DNA of 64,000 bases. Source: Bryum argenteum. Lineage: Eukaryota > Streptophyta > Bryopsida > Bryales > Bryaceae. Positions 35,468 to 47,732 of the stretch are shown here, in pieces (position 1 is the stretch's first letter; every line of letters begins with the position of its first letter). The notes below the pieces were generated by a model that saw only the letters and a list, made by a program, of their open reading frames with translations, did no database searches and had not been told where the DNA came from. Where the stretch lies: contig CM073325.1 of the NCBI GenBank assembly GCA_037043015.1, positions 3,350,501 through 3,414,500 on the forward strand, read 5' to 3'. The position numbers and the translations under genes were made by a program.

Positions 35468-36959
35468 ATGGATTCTCCCCTTCCTCGGAGCATGCATCCA
35501 TTGCTGCCTCGAACTATATATTACCATGGTACATTCAATCAACACCCAAAGAGGCAAGTTTGTTCCACAGAACTGTATTATCAAGTTGATGCAGTGATTT
35601 GATCCGATGAATATCATCAAATTGCCGTTGATACGTATCAGCAATCACAAGTTCAACCACATTCTGTGCCCACTTGCAGAAGGAAATAGTCTGTGTGTAT
35701 CAGTGTGCTGGTGGCGCGGTTTCATCAACAAGTGGATCCTGCCAGCTTGTTTTCAAGCCATGTGTATTGGGGCCCTACCAATTCTGGATTCTATTGCTCA
35801 CACACCATCATTAAGCAAGCACATGCAAGCAACTTTTTCATGATTTTTAGATTTGCGTTGTCTGGAGTTGATTCTCAATCGTCTTGGAAGGTAACCAGAT
35901 TCAGGTAGAGGCAAGTTCCAAGTGCTCAATTAGAATTGAAGGGTACCCGCAAGTATCTCGGTCCTCCCCGAATCCCTGGCCAAAAGACGAGCGGTCGACA
36001 ACAGATGGCTCCGAGAGCGGACTTGGATACATCTTGATGCAGAAGCAGCGTAGGACAGACTGTTGCACAGCAAATGCGGCTGGAAAAATCGAGTGCACGA
36101 ATGGCATGCGAACAGACATGTATGCTTCTACCCGTCATCATCTAAAGATGTTACAAAACAGTAAGTGGCTGATTCACACGAGTACTGGATAATGTTAAAA
36201 AATGCGGTGGATATACAGTTAAGCGATAGTACCTTTCCCTGAAAATCTTAGTGTCCCATCCAAGTATCATGGAGAATCCATTGATGCAAGGTGCATGTCC
36301 AGTTCGAGAGAATCTTCACAAGTGACCGAATATTCTTGCGAGTTGATCACGAAATTTACTGTGGCCAATCAAACCGTATATTGGTCTGGAGGACCACGTG
36401 GGCAAGTACAAAATATTGATTCTTTGATGAAAAAGAAACTTGTCCGTTGAAGCGAGCTGAAAGTCAACTGTAATGAAGAGAGCATAAACAAATGTAGGAT
36501 CATACAGTGATACACTGAAATTGAATTCTGCAGAGGCATCCCTTGAAGAAATCCGAGTTCCTTCTTCAGTTTGACAAACATTGGTTACCCACACAGGTCG
36601 TATGTGGGCGACAAGAATTGAGATTGCTCTGGAAACCAGGCCCCACAAGGATGGGAGTGTTTACTTGAATATCTTTCACAAGGAGTTCATAGCGAAGCAG
36701 CCACGAAGTGTACACACGTAGAGAGGCAAATTGAGTAGATAATTAGAAGTTCGAGCATTCTTATCTCGTTGGCAATTACTTCATTAGAGCGCAAGGCTGC
36801 TCTTGTCGAGTTGTGGTAGGTAGTCTCCTAGAAGGTCAAGGGAGACCTAGTAGGTGGCAAATGTGACATGGCTATGTACTAGTTACACTAGCGGGAGAGG
36901 ACTCTAATTTATGTCAAGAGTTTTGGTGACTCACCAACTTCTTTCAACAACATGTGAGA
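35468..36959. other. Intergenic, no gene supported
   Basis: Mixed composition, with competing short ORFs on both strands (for example 35884-36192 plus and 36648-36316 minus), none with a recognisable domain. It may be a decayed gene or retroelement remnant, but I cannot identify it. Confidence 0.35.
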
Positions 36960-37686
36960 ACAGGCCTAGCCCTATGCTCCAAGCTGGGCCGATGGGCTCC
37001 GTCAAAAGCTCGCATGTTGGCGGGTGTAGAAACCCCACCTGAAGCCGGAAGGCAGGGTAAATGAAAAGGCCGAGCTCACCAATCACAATTTGTGACAAGC
37101 CGGTTATAATAAAAATGATTTCCTACCAATAAAATCTCTACTAGGTGTCACTTTCCCATTTGTGAACATGGATGCTAAAATGTGAGTGAAGGCATGCCAG
37201 GATAGCTTTGAGTTATGGTGTGCTAAAATTCAGGAGCCTTCAACCCTTTTGGCTGCATTAGAGGGATATTGCGTGGGCTGCTGGGCTCGAGTTCCTCGTG
37301 CACTCTTCAGCCCAGAGTGCTTGAGGCGGGGCCGCTCAGCTACATAAAAAGCTTGTAGGCGCGCCTCAGCAGGGCGTCACAACCCCACCCCAGGCTAGGA
37401 GACATGGCAGAGGAAAAGGCAGCTTTCTAGTCACATTTGCTCACATGTCGGTTATATAAAAAATTATTTTCTGCCAGTAAAGTTTTTACCACGTGGCACT
37501 CTTCCATTGCTTAATGGAGACACTAAAATGTCAATGAAGGCACGAGATAGCTCAAGGGAGTTATGGTGTAATAGAATTTAGAAGACCTCAACCTACTTGA
37601 CCGGGTTATAGGGATAGTGTGTGGGCTGGGGTTCCTCCCAATGCTCCACTCTCTGGCCCACAGTGCGGGCTGGGCATACTCTCAGC
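36960..37686. repeat. Tandem double copy of the GAGCATGC-ended MITE family
   Basis: Two diverged copies (boundary near 37314) each carry 'gcggggccgctcagct'-like, 'aatgaaggcacg' and 'gggatagtgtgtgggctggg' blocks of 32178-32563. Ends are eroded (CCTAGCCCTATGCTCC at left, GGGCTGGGCATACTC at right). Confidence 0.6.
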
Positions 37687-37699
37687 TGATATAGCTTAA

Positions 37700-38061
37700 C
37701 CCTTAAACGCCCAAGAGAGCCCGAGGGGCTCTTTTCCAACAGACTCTCCTCTATAGCTCTCACTATAATGAATTTTTCACTTATATTTTGATGTCAAACT
37801 CGTCACCTCCTTGTGATGTATTCAAAAAGTGAAATTTTACAGTTTAAATCACAATTTGTATGAGTGATTTTGTGTTTTGAAAGGATTGTGGTAGGTAGGT
37901 TGGGGTTGTACCTAACCTTGTAGGAGGTTGCAAGCTCATTATTGATTGATTCACTCATGATGCCCAAGTTCAAAAAGTGCACTAATCATGATGCCCAAGT
38001 CCAAAAGATGTTGTGATTCAATTTTGGTCTGCCCGTTTCAAACCCCATGGGCGTTTAAGGG
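37700..38061 (+). mobile_element. 361-class TTAA element, intact reference copy (362 bp)
   Basis: TTAA 37696-37699, CCCTTAAACGCCC to GGGCGTTTAAGGG, TTAA 38062-38065. Inverted ends are perfect over the terminal 13 bases. This copy shows the uninterrupted terminus that is split in 27111-27831. Confidence 0.92.
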
Positions 38062-38114
38062 TTAATATGCTTTGTAAGAGTCGAACTGTGGAAGCGATTT
38101 GACGCTCGTACGGC

Positions 38115-38190
38115 CACCTATGTACAGTTCGTGGAATGCTCACCTATGTACAGTTCATCGAATGCTCACCTGTGTGCAGTTCGTCATTCT
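38115..38190. repeat. 26-bp tandem repeat, three units
   Basis: CACCTATGTACAGTTCGTGG is repeated with slight changes at 26-bp intervals, the third unit being diverged. No coding frame makes sense of it. Confidence 0.8.
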
Positions 38191-40726
38191 GATCGAGGAA
38201 GTACACCTAACGTTGAAGATTGTATGGGCTCATCTTGCACTACTTTCAATCCTTTACCTGAAGTTTGATGTCTATCCTAACCGGGTCGGATGGGTTCAAT
38301 ACCTGATGCTACCTGATGCTCCGAGGCCTTAAAATTGCCAAAAAGCCTCGAAACTGCCCCTTTTTATTGCAAGGTGGAAATTTTTAGTTTTTGAGAGATT
38401 TGTGTATTTAATCGTAGGATCTAGTACTTAACTTGTACATGTATGTTTTCAGATTCAAATTCCCCACCAATTGTAAGATCATAACGTTCAAAGTTGAAAA
38501 AAAAAGTTTTTTTCACTAGTTGCAAAATGGGTTCAAAACCTATAGAAATGCTTATTTCTCACATCTAGAGGTACGATGAAATTCAAATACAACGGCTAAT
38601 CTTTGACAATAGATAATTCTGAGTCAATTCAATGTCCTATGTCTTGTGCGACCTCTTCGCACTCTTAAATTACTTGTTCCTCGAAATTCTAGACACTCCA
38701 TGACAAAGTGAATGATGTGGAAATGCTTTATCCTCTACACAACTTGTCCCATAAGTCGTTGAACCAAAAAGACATATGCCAAACTCAAATGTATCTCTTA
38801 TAGCACAAAGAGCTACATTTATTCAATGGGTGACAGAGAAGAGAAACCAGTACAGACATGAACGGCCAACATCCGCTAAGTTCCTCAGATACTCACTAAG
38901 TAAATTGGGGCCTTCTATCATGTCATTCCAAAGTTTAGACAATTCCCAAAACCTTATATATACACAGATTCAAGTTTTAAATTCTTCAACTCTATCCTAG
39001 ATGGCCATTTTGTGTAAACGAGTTTCGCTTTCTACATTCCACATCAATTTTTCAGAATATCTTTTGCCCACATATACTACATGCTCCCCTTGAAGGCAGT
39101 GTAAAGTGGATTGGGAGCCATGTTTTTATGGTCCAGCGCCCCAACCTCTGTTCTCTACTTGGTTGAGCTCGATGACACATTCTCATGCCTGCTCTGTTTC
39201 TGCAAAAACACCATGGACTTGTTAATTAATATTGAGTCTCTAATATCGAGTCTCGGATTCTTTGTGAGAGTGTCGAAACCAAATATTGGTGTTTCCAGAG
39301 GCAGAGGGAGTGAACACTCCTTTTGCACAATGAGTGAACACTAATATGATCTCGTCTCGTCATGACATGACAAAAAAACATAGTACAAGAAAGTAGCTGA
39401 GAGTGGAAGCTCTCAAGTACAAGTCGATCACCAAGGTGATGGAAGCGTTGAGGCAAAATTTTAGTACTGCAGATCCCTCCAAGAAGCAATGGCGGAGCAT
39501 TTGCTGAGTGGTTTGAGCGGATGGCCCTGGCAATTCCCACACGTAGAAGTTGGGATTCGAATCAATTAAAATAGAAAATCATGAGAAGCTTGTCAAGAAA
39601 TTGTTGAATAAATTTAGAGATCAAGCCTCAAACTGTAAAAAGAAATCAGAAATTATTGGAGTAACGTAAGGAACAAAATATGCCGTAGACCTTCATATTC
39701 TAACTATGTTATAAGTTTAGCGTGTTGAAACAAGTGATTACACACAGTGGATGTCAAACAAATTGTACAAACGAATGAGCAATGCCCGATCGAGCAAGAG
39801 ATGCAATCACATACACCAATGGAACATTAATACTTCCATTTGTCTTATAAAAGCTGCTGTGAACCAGATCAAACTGATACATCCCACAAGCCTGATTGAC
39901 TTCAGGGGGGGGGGGGGTCAGATTATGGCATATCTATTCCAGGTGCCGTTTTTACGATTTCGAAGGTTTCTTATGCATCATGAAGATCCTTGATTATTTT
40001 TGTCATGTGAAATGAACCTTGAAGTTTGTTGCAGAGAATTATGTTAGATACGATATTTATAAGGTAAGCAGAGAGTATCTAAGATTATGGAGGAGAATTC
40101 TCCACTGCTAACCAATTTTATACTCAAATCATGTTACTGAGGATGAAACGCATTGCATCGCAGTACTCGATGGTAATGTTCTTGAAACTAAGTTTGAATT
40201 GAGACTACACTTACGAAGCTTGGTTCTGCACATTTCATAAAAGTTTCACCAGATGCATATCTAGATTCAAACAGCAGACACATAATTTTGATCGATCACT
40301 TCAGGTCCAAGCATTCTCCTGTTAGTACACAAAAATCATGAATTTAGCACAATATACCAAAAACATATGCCAGCAGCTCTTCAAGAGAAAATGTAACCAA
40401 TTAAGTTGAATCAGTATGTCATAAACTGCCGCTTTGAGGGAGAATTGATCCTTTGACAATAGCTTCATTCTCACTTTATTTTAGATTTTATACAAAGTCG
40501 GTTTTAAATTTCTCATATTGGAGGTTTGCTTGAAAGCAATATCCCATATGCAAGGACGGTGGATAGTTGAGAGTCAGGTACCATATGCTAACGAATTCCT
40601 CCTCAGAGTGAGTTTTTTCAAAAGTTTGAAAATTCATTGTGAACTCAAAAGTGATCTGATTCAAGAATCAAGAGTGTTCTATATTTAGAATAATTGATTT
40701 CTTTTTGTAATAATATTTCACAGCTT

Positions 40727-41310
40727 ACAAGTACTCTATACACCATCTACCAATGACTACTCTTTCTTCTTGCTTCAATTATGAAGTACATTTTCGTTTG
40801 CAAGTTTCAAATGAGTTTTTCTTAGGATACTTAAGTGCATACTTGATTGATTCTCCTCTTTTTAAATCCCTTGATTTGAAGTGGTTTCCAATCAACATTC
40901 AAGGTGGAAAAATTGATTTCTTTTGTTTGAACTTAGCAAGAATACTAGAAGAATTTAAGTTTGACAATGGTCATAAGTGTTATCCTTTTCATAGTCTTTG
41001 ACCACCCTTCAAGTCTTCAGAGGACATTTGCAGTAGTGTGGAAAGCCTTGACATGATTTAAGAAAAGTTTATCAATTATTATGACTTACTATCAATTATT
41101 ATGACTTACTATGAAAATTCCACCAAGCCAGATAAAAATCAAGAAATCAATGCTTGAACAAGTAGGTGCTCAAGTATCCTAAGAACAACTTCCAAAGCTC
41201 ATCTCAAATTCGCAAATATAAATGTACTTTATAATTGAAGCAAGAAGTAAAAGTAGTCAATGGTAAATGGTGAATGAAGTATTTGTAACTTGTTGAATAC
41301 TGTTACAAAA
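40727..41310. repeat. Imperfect foldback with about 140-160 bp arms
   Basis: The left arm (about 40727-40860, with TTCTTGCTTCAATTATGAAG and TCTTAGGATACTTAAGTGC) pairs with the right arm (about 41150-41310, with GCTCAAGTATCCTAAGA and TAATTGAAGCAAGAAG). The loop of about 290 bp includes a local direct duplication 'tatcaattattatgacttac' (near 41070-41110). This may be a decayed MITE. Confidence 0.6.
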
Positions 41311-42107
41311 AAGAGTTAATTGTTTACCATGATATTGTAGAGCACTCCAATGGAATTCCAAAACACTTTACGGTTCTCAAATCGGATCATTTTTTAGCTC
41401 AGGTGCCATGATATTTAGCTCAGGTGCCATGCAAAAAAGAATTCTCTTTAAAGCGAAATTCGTTAACCCGTATAGCTCCTTGAGACCCAAAATGGATTTT
41501 TACAATTTAGGGCAGTCTAGATGAAGGGGTTAAAAGTAATGTTTATGCCTAAGATTTTTACATGGTGCTCCTTATACTGCAAAGTCTATGTGATAAAATT
41601 TGCAAAAAAAGTTAAAATTTGTAAAAAACTGACACGGTGACTAGGGTCCAATCAACCATGTTAGGGCTCATTTTGACATTACGGGTTGATCGAATCATAT
41701 CAGCCGAATAAATGATGTTCATCATAGGAACACCTACCATGAGTAAGCTGTGAAGCTATACGAGCATTTTTCATAGGAATTTTCACTTTATACATTAGCT
41801 TTTACCCCCAAATCACAAAAATACCCCCCCCCCCCACCCAAGAATGTATCATTTCATTAATCGATGATACATTAGTTGTCTTAAAAAAGAAAATAGAAAA
41901 TAGAATAGGGGTTTTCAGATTAAGTTGGAAAATTCTTGGTAAGATAATGCTATATGGAAATTTTCCTTTTGTGACTTGTGTCAACAGGTGCCTCATATAT
42001 TGCCTCATATATTCTTGGTGCAAGAATACTGAAATATAACAAGTGTCAATTTCTCAAAGGAGATGGCACACATGTCCCGACATTGTATATGCAAGATCTA
42101 AAATGTA

Positions 42108-42683
42108 CAGTGGGGTACCAATCAAAATGTCGTTTCTGACTCTGCAGTGAGAAAAAATTCAGCACTGCCAACTTTGAAAGCCTCGTGAGAGCTCAAAAAT
42201 TGGTATTTTAACACGAAATTTTTAACAAAGGTTTATCTTTAAGTTAATTACATGTATGCCAAATTTCAAGGCCAAACGTTTCACTGAAAAAAAGTTATTC
42301 AAAATCTACCAACATTGGTAGCTACGGAATTTTTTTCACTGCTGCCAACTTTGACAGCGTCCCAAAGATTGAATAAATTTTTTATTACCATGAAATTCTT
42401 GGACCAAAAACCTCTTTAGGTTAAGAACATATGAAAAAAAATTCAAGGCCAAAAGATTAATAAAAAAAAAGAAATCCACATTCTACCAACATGTGTAGTT
42501 GTGGGAAACAAATGGGGGAAACCATTTTGTTGCTACCAACTTTGACACCCTCCCCACGGTTGAGAAATTGTCTATTTACCATGAAATTTTTGGCACAATA
42601 TGCTCTTTATGATGCCAACATTCATACCAAATTTCAAGGTCAAAAATTATATATATATAAAAATAAACATTTACAATCTACCA
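42108..42683. repeat. Left terminal inverted repeat, built of three ~185-bp subrepeats
   Basis: Landmarks recur about every 177-190 bp: CCAACTTTGA (42168, 42345, 42536) and AATTTCAAGGCCAAA or close variants (about 42253, 42440, 42630), plus 'ctaccaacattggtag' at unit junctions. The same structure is mirrored in the right arm. Confidence 0.88.
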
Positions 42684-43321
42684 TTGTGTGTAGTTGTAAG
42701 ATACCTTTTATCAAAGATATTGAAATGGTTGAAGTATGTCATACAATCATGCTTCTAGATTGAAATTTTCAAGATGATGCAATCTCTAATCATAGATGCT
42801 TCTCAAAAAAATCAAGGATAGCCAAATTTAGCTGTGTGCACTTGTCACATCTCAAAAAGTGCACTTGTTCAAAAATTGGAGACCATACGTGCATGAAGAA
42901 GATTTTTTCTCTCAACAATATTGCTTGCATTTGCAATGAAGCATTATAGGAGGTGGATTTATGTGGATTGATGAGAGAAATAAGTGATGTTGTATGACAT
43001 GAGTTAATTGAGAGAATGAGGCATGGAATGAATGTATGAGGTATGACTGCTGAGGTATATGAGATGCCTGTGGTGACTAGTGAGGTATGTCCTCTCAACT
43101 TCTGGAACTTCATTCCATTCAGTTACCTAGAAAAGGGACTTAACAACTGATTGGTGAGGTATGTGAGATGAGTGTGGTGACAATTTAGAGGACAAGCCAC
43201 CTTGTAAGTTACTTATTTATTTACGCATTCCAGAATGGGTTTTAAGTTTTAACAGATGACTGTGGTGACCGGTGAGGTATGGTGATTGAGTGAAGGTTGT
43301 GAGGCAGGATGATGGTGAGTG

Positions 43322-44324
43322 ATGGCTGTTTCAGATGAAACTCAAGCTCGTATAGTAGGTTTGAGTGAGGCAAGGAAAACAGGAGTTGACATTGCATCTA
43401 TTGTTAGTGTCCATGTTAGAACAGTTCAGAGGATAGTGAAAAGATTTTGAGAAAATGGAACCTATAAGTGCAAAACCTTGTAGTGGAAGTCATGCTGAAA
43501 AACTTAGTGATAGAGATGTTCGTGCTAGTATACGTGTTTCAAAAACTCATCGACCTCGACACACTCTGAGATCACTAACATATGCTCTACTCAAGTGTCT
43601 AGATCGACTATTCGAAGGGCCTTACATGAGAATAGCATTTTCAGACGACTGTTAAAAAACCATTTCTGACACATTGTCACATGTCTAAACGATTGGCATT
43701 TGCTCAAAAGTATTGTGGGTGGACTATAAAAGAATGGGAGAGAGTTGTTTGGACATATGAGTCTACCTTTGAAGATGGAAAATTTTTTAAATAGATTCAT
43801 TTTGGAGAAATGCATATGAGCGCTATGCATCAAGTTGTATAGTTCCAACTTTTAAGAGTGGAAGAACTTCTTTGATGATTTGGGGTGCATTTGCTGGAGG
43901 GCAAAAGTCACAACTTGTTTTTATGTCCAATGATAGACGTTCTGGTAAGGATTTTGTTGAAATGGTTTACAATGTCGAGTTGCTTCATTTTATGAGTAGA
44001 GTGCCACACGGACTACTCATGGAAGATGGCGCACCCGTTCATCGTAGCAAAGTATGTGATGAATGGAGACAAACACACCTTTTGGAGAAGCTCGATTGAC
44101 CTGCAAATTCTCCCGATCTCAATCCAATTGAAAACCTTTGGAAGATTGTGAAAGATGTTGTGCAACATGGCCCCATATGTCCAAAAAATTTAGGTGACTT
44201 GAAGGTAGTTATTGAAAGAGAGTGGAGGTTAATCAATGATACAAAGCTCCTTCAACTATGTCATTCTATGCCCTCTAGGTTACAAGCAGTGATTGAGGCA
44301 AAAGGAAGACATACACGTTGGTAG
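43322..44324 (+). pseudogene. Tc1-like DD34E transposase, inactivated
   Basis: The span, about 334 codons, is the normal length of a Tc1 transposase. The N-terminal helix-turn-helix region is readable (SDETQARIVGLSEARKTG, then VRTVQRIVKRF), followed by a TGA at 43448, a frame change near 43465 and a return to the first frame by 43595 (VSRSTIRRALHEN). Further stops occur near 43667, in the FK-IHFGE region near 43793 and at 44097. The catalytic triad is traceable. The first Asp (normally in WSDES) reads Tyr in WTYEST, the second Asp is in MEDGAPVH, and the Glu of PDLNPIENLW lies 34 residues later. The C terminus RLQAVIEAKGRHTRW ends inside the right inverted repeat. It cannot encode an active enzyme. 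Confidence 0.9.
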
Positions 44325-44896
44325 ATTGTAAATGTTTATTTTTATATATATATATAATTTTTGACCTTGAAATTTGGTATGAATGTTGGCATCATAAAGA
44401 GCATATTGTGCCAAAAATTTCATGGTAAATAGACAATTTCTCAACCGTGGGGAGGGTGTCAAAGTTGGTAGCAACAAAATGGTTTCCCCCATTTGTTTCC
44501 CACAACTACACATGTTGGTAGAATGTGGATTTCTTTTTTTTTATTAATCTTTTGGCCTTGAATTTTTTTTCATATGTTCTTAACCTAAAGAGGTTTTTGG
44601 TCCAAGAATTTCATGGTAATAAAAAATTTATTCAATCTTTGGGACGCTGTCAAAGTTGGCAGCAGTGAAAAAAATTCCGTAGCTACCAATGTTGGTAGAT
44701 TTTGAATAACTTTTTTTCAGTGAAACGTTTGGCCTTGAAATTTGGCATACATGTAATTAACTTAAAGATAAACCTTTGTTAAAAATTTCGTGTTAAAATA
44801 CCAATTTTTGAGCTCTCACGAGGCTTTCAAAGTTGGCAGTGCTGAATTTTTTCTCACTGCAGAGTCAGAAACGACATTTTGATTGGTACCCCACTG
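44319..44896. repeat. Right terminal inverted repeat (578 bp)
   Basis: Reverse complement of 42108-42683 with almost no substitutions visible and one additional TA in the TATATA tract near 44343. The last codon and stop of the transposase pseudogene fall at its inner edge. Confidence 0.92.
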
Positions 44897-44898
44897 TA

Positions 44899-45452
44899 CT
44901 TATACGAAGTTTGCTCACACTAATGGTGTGAATAATCTATTTAAAAATAGCATAAAATCAAGTCACTTCATGTCAAAATGACTCCACGTCATTTCATGTC
45001 ACTCGATCTTCCTCCACATCACTTCATGACAAAATGGCACATATTAGATTCAACAAGAACTTGCTCCCTACAAAGGAAATTGTAGGGAGACTGGAATCCC
45101 AATTCCTTTGGAAAGAAAGAAACCTACTCTAAATACCTTTGGGTGACTATCCCTATTTCTGAGCTATTGGTTACTTGTTACTCCAAGTTACATGATTACT
45201 CGTGGTTGTCTAGTGTCAATGAATCTAAATAGCCCATAGGCTACATGTCACTTGTTAGTCACTCACTACAAGGTAGCAAGATGCTTGCTTGTATAGGGGC
45301 TTACTACGGTACATACATAAAGTACCCTTTCCCCTTTCCGCTAGGCATTTAGCCCTTTAGCCCTTTACCGCCGGGAAGGCCTTGATACGGTCAAGAAACA
45401 ATCAATACATGAATATTTGTAAGTGCCACTTAAAGCCTCCCATGGGAAAGGG
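44899..45452. other. Intergenic, nothing recognised
   Basis: AT-rich. It has short direct repeats of the type 'cacttcatgtcaaaatg' between about 44960 and 45040. No gene. Confidence 0.4.
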
Positions 45453-45456
45453 TTAA

Positions 45457-45715
45457 CCCCTAACTCTTCTTACAACCCGAAACAGGTTTTGGAGGTTCCC
45501 GCAGGAGAAAAACTCAGCCAACTTTGACCATTATAATCTCACAAATGAGGAAGAATGAATGGTTCAAATTTGGTATGTGAGAAGAATGTCAAGTGAACTT
45601 TGAGATCTTACGGTTGAATCTTTCAAATAATGCTTGGATTGAGATATTTTGAGCTTAATCTAAGGGAAGGTGAAATTTGTGACTTCGACCGTTTTGCAAC
45701 AAGGAGAGTTAGGGG
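45457..45715 (-). mobile_element. 259-bp TTAA element, intact reference copy
   Basis: TTAA 45453-45456, CCCCTAACTCTTCTTACAAC to CAACAAGGAGAGTTAGGGG, TTAA 45716-45719. It is the uninterrupted counterpart of the element split at 5235-6105. Confidence 0.88.
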
Positions 45716-45869
45716 TTAATTACCTTCATTCTTGATACATTTCTCTAACATTTGATATATTGTTTGATTAAAAACAAAATGGCATATGTCATATTGAGGT
45801 TAGGGCTATGACTGAAAGAACGTTAAGTTAGGAACCTCTCTAAAAAGAAGCTACAAACAGGGATCAAGG

Positions 45870-46060
45870 CTTTTGCCCCTCCGCGCCCCCTACCCTTGTC
45901 CCGAGCTTAGTTTGTTCCGCGGGCCGCCCGGTGGTAGTTAGGGCTTTGCCTTTGCGCCTCCTTGACACACTCCCCCCTCCACTCATACGCTACCGTCTGC
46001 CCCTCCTCGGTGCTGCAGCCTCCACCCCGACTACCGCATCTCCGACATGCTTACTGTTCA
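45870..46060 (+). repeat. GC-rich arm of an imperfect inverted repeat
   Basis: GGGCCGCC, GTTAGGGCTTTGCC and CGCCTCCTTGACACACTCCC pair with the reverse complement of about 47405-47500. The arms enclose the minisatellite-bearing repeat (46530-47058), suggesting one larger composite structure. No protein is supported. Confidence 0.55.
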
Positions 46061-46529
46061 AGCTTTGAGCTCCTCCGCAATATTGAAGCTTTCATCACTC
46101 TAACACATTGAAAACAATTTGGAAGTCGAAGCTACTACCGCATTGTTTGTGGACTTTGCAAGTAAGAATCTAGCTATCCTTTTCTTGATGATGACGAGCT
46201 ATTCTAGTAACGAGTCCCCTCCTTCCCAAGACATCATTGATTAGGGTGAACCAAGTGCCATCAAAGTGAACCAAGTGCCTTCAAATCTGGTTGTGAAACA
46301 AATAATCGCACGTTGAAAGTCTTACAAAATGAAATTGCTGCTTAGGGAGGAAAATTTAGTGTCCTTATTTAGCAATACCAGTATATACTTGTGTACTCCT
46401 GACACAGAAAAAAACAATTAGTATTTGATAAATTCCTTAGTGAGGTCCTCTTGTTTCGATGTGACAGCTCTTTATTTGGTGCTCTTCAAAATTACCCCTA
46501 TCATTGGTTCCCTCATTGATGGCACCCCT

Positions 46530-47058
46530 ACTTTTAAAGATTTATAGCATCTCCTCTGTTCCCTTCCTCTCAGTTCCCTTCCTCTCAGGTCCTTATGCTT
46601 TTCAAGATTTATAGCAGGTCCTCCGTTCCCTCGTTTCCTTGTTCTAGTTCCCCATTCTCCATTTTTTTGTTACCAGTCCCCTACCTCCAGACTCTCATCC
46701 CCGATTTCATCATTCATTCCTAGTTCCCATTATTCTTTCATGGTTCTCATGATTTGTTCCTAGTTTCCATCCTTCGTTCCCAGTTCCTATCCTTTATTCC
46801 CGGTTCCTAGTTCCCCTCCAATGTTCCCTTCATCTCCCACTCACTCCTTCTTTCACATTTCATATTCCTTGTCTCTTTGACTCCTTGTTATATTATTGGA
46901 ATTTAATAAACTCTTCATAACATTCAAACACCACTTACGGAAACTCTTCAAAACTCTTCATGCCGTGTATACATGACCAGATGATGATGGCCATGACCAC
47001 GATCATGCATGTATGAATTGCCAAGGAAGTACAGACGAAACGTATTCTTTATATATTG
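46530..47058 (-). repeat. Purine-rich minisatellite-bearing dispersed repeat, copy 3 (reverse)
   Basis: Read on the minus strand it begins AAGAATACGTTTCGTCTGTA with a CCTTGGCAATTC block, passes 'gaagagttttgaagagtttcc', then the 'gggaacNaaNgatgggaac' tract, and ends 'ctataaatctttaaaagtag'. It is collinear with copies 1 and 2. Confidence 0.7.
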
Positions 47059-47504
47059 AGATGAGTTGCTTCTACTGCAGAAAGACAGCATTTTAAACTC
47101 CTTCAGCATCGACGACGCTTACATCGAAGAGCCTGAGGGAGCAAGTGGCAGGACGCCTGGGCGTTAAATAAGACTGTGGTTACACCAGTGCCAAAGTTGT
47201 AGGCACAATTCACAAGCAGTTGAACAGCATATGGATTCTTGAAGCTCAACAAAACATTATACGCATGGCGTTACTTTACTGAGAATGGGCACAATTGTTC
47301 AATTAAATCAACCTGTGCCCTGTGGGGCTCAGACATGAGCTGTTTGACGACATAAGAAGCACCTGACGCGTGTGGAGATGCATTCAGGGGTTTAATTTGA
47401 TTTCATCGGGGCCCAGGAGGCCGCAGCGTGCGAGCAGAGGCGGGAGTGTGCCTTGGAGGCGCGGAGGCAAAAGCCCTAACCAGCAGCAGGCGGCCCTTGG
47501 GGAC
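47059..47504. other. Intergenic, no gene supported
   Basis: Mixed composition. Its last 100 bp form the second arm of the GC-rich inverted repeat (see 45870-46060). Confidence 0.4.
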
Positions 47505-47732
47505 CAATGATCGGGGAGATCCGGCAGTCAATTGTAAACCAGCCGAATGAAGTTGTCAAATTACCGATTCAATTTGAAAGAGTTAGGATTTTTTCCGGCT
47601 CGTGATTTAAATATTACCTAAGTATCACATGGGTATCACCCAAGTATCATGTAGGTATCATACAAAATTACCGAATGCTTTTATGAGAAAGGGGATAATA
47701 ACTGGATTGTGTCAGAAACTTCCCGAACAGTG
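47505..47732 (-). repeat. 228-bp arm of a long-range inverted repeat (right)
   Basis: Reverse complement of 34204-34431, same length. Just beyond it, from about 47744, a fragment of the GAGCATGC-ended MITE family begins (GAGCATGTCCAGCCCTCC). Confidence 0.88.

Larger units (their letters stand above)
38066..42105. other. Intergenic with repeat fragments, no gene supported
   Basis: It contains a 26-bp tandem repeat (38115-38190), a decayed TTAA-family core (38350-38530, 'atcataacgttcaaagttg'), a 13-G run (39905-39917), an imperfect foldback (40727-41310) and a partial TTAA-family copy (41463-41640, 'gatgaaggggttaaaagtaat'). ORFs of 74-104 codons here lack domains and repeats of use. Confidence 0.4.
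42108..44896 (+). mobile_element. Tc1-like DD34E transposon with 576-578 bp inverted repeats
   Basis: TA (42106-42107) precedes CAGTGGGGTACCAATCAAAA and TA (44897-44898) follows its exact complement: a 2,789-bp element with an intact target duplication. Arms are 42108-42683 and 44319-44896. The only length difference I see is one TA unit in a TATATA tract. The single gene inside (43322-44324) is disabled. Tc1 elements with long inverted repeats are known, but a broken gene inside near-perfect arms is unusual. Confidence 0.93.
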
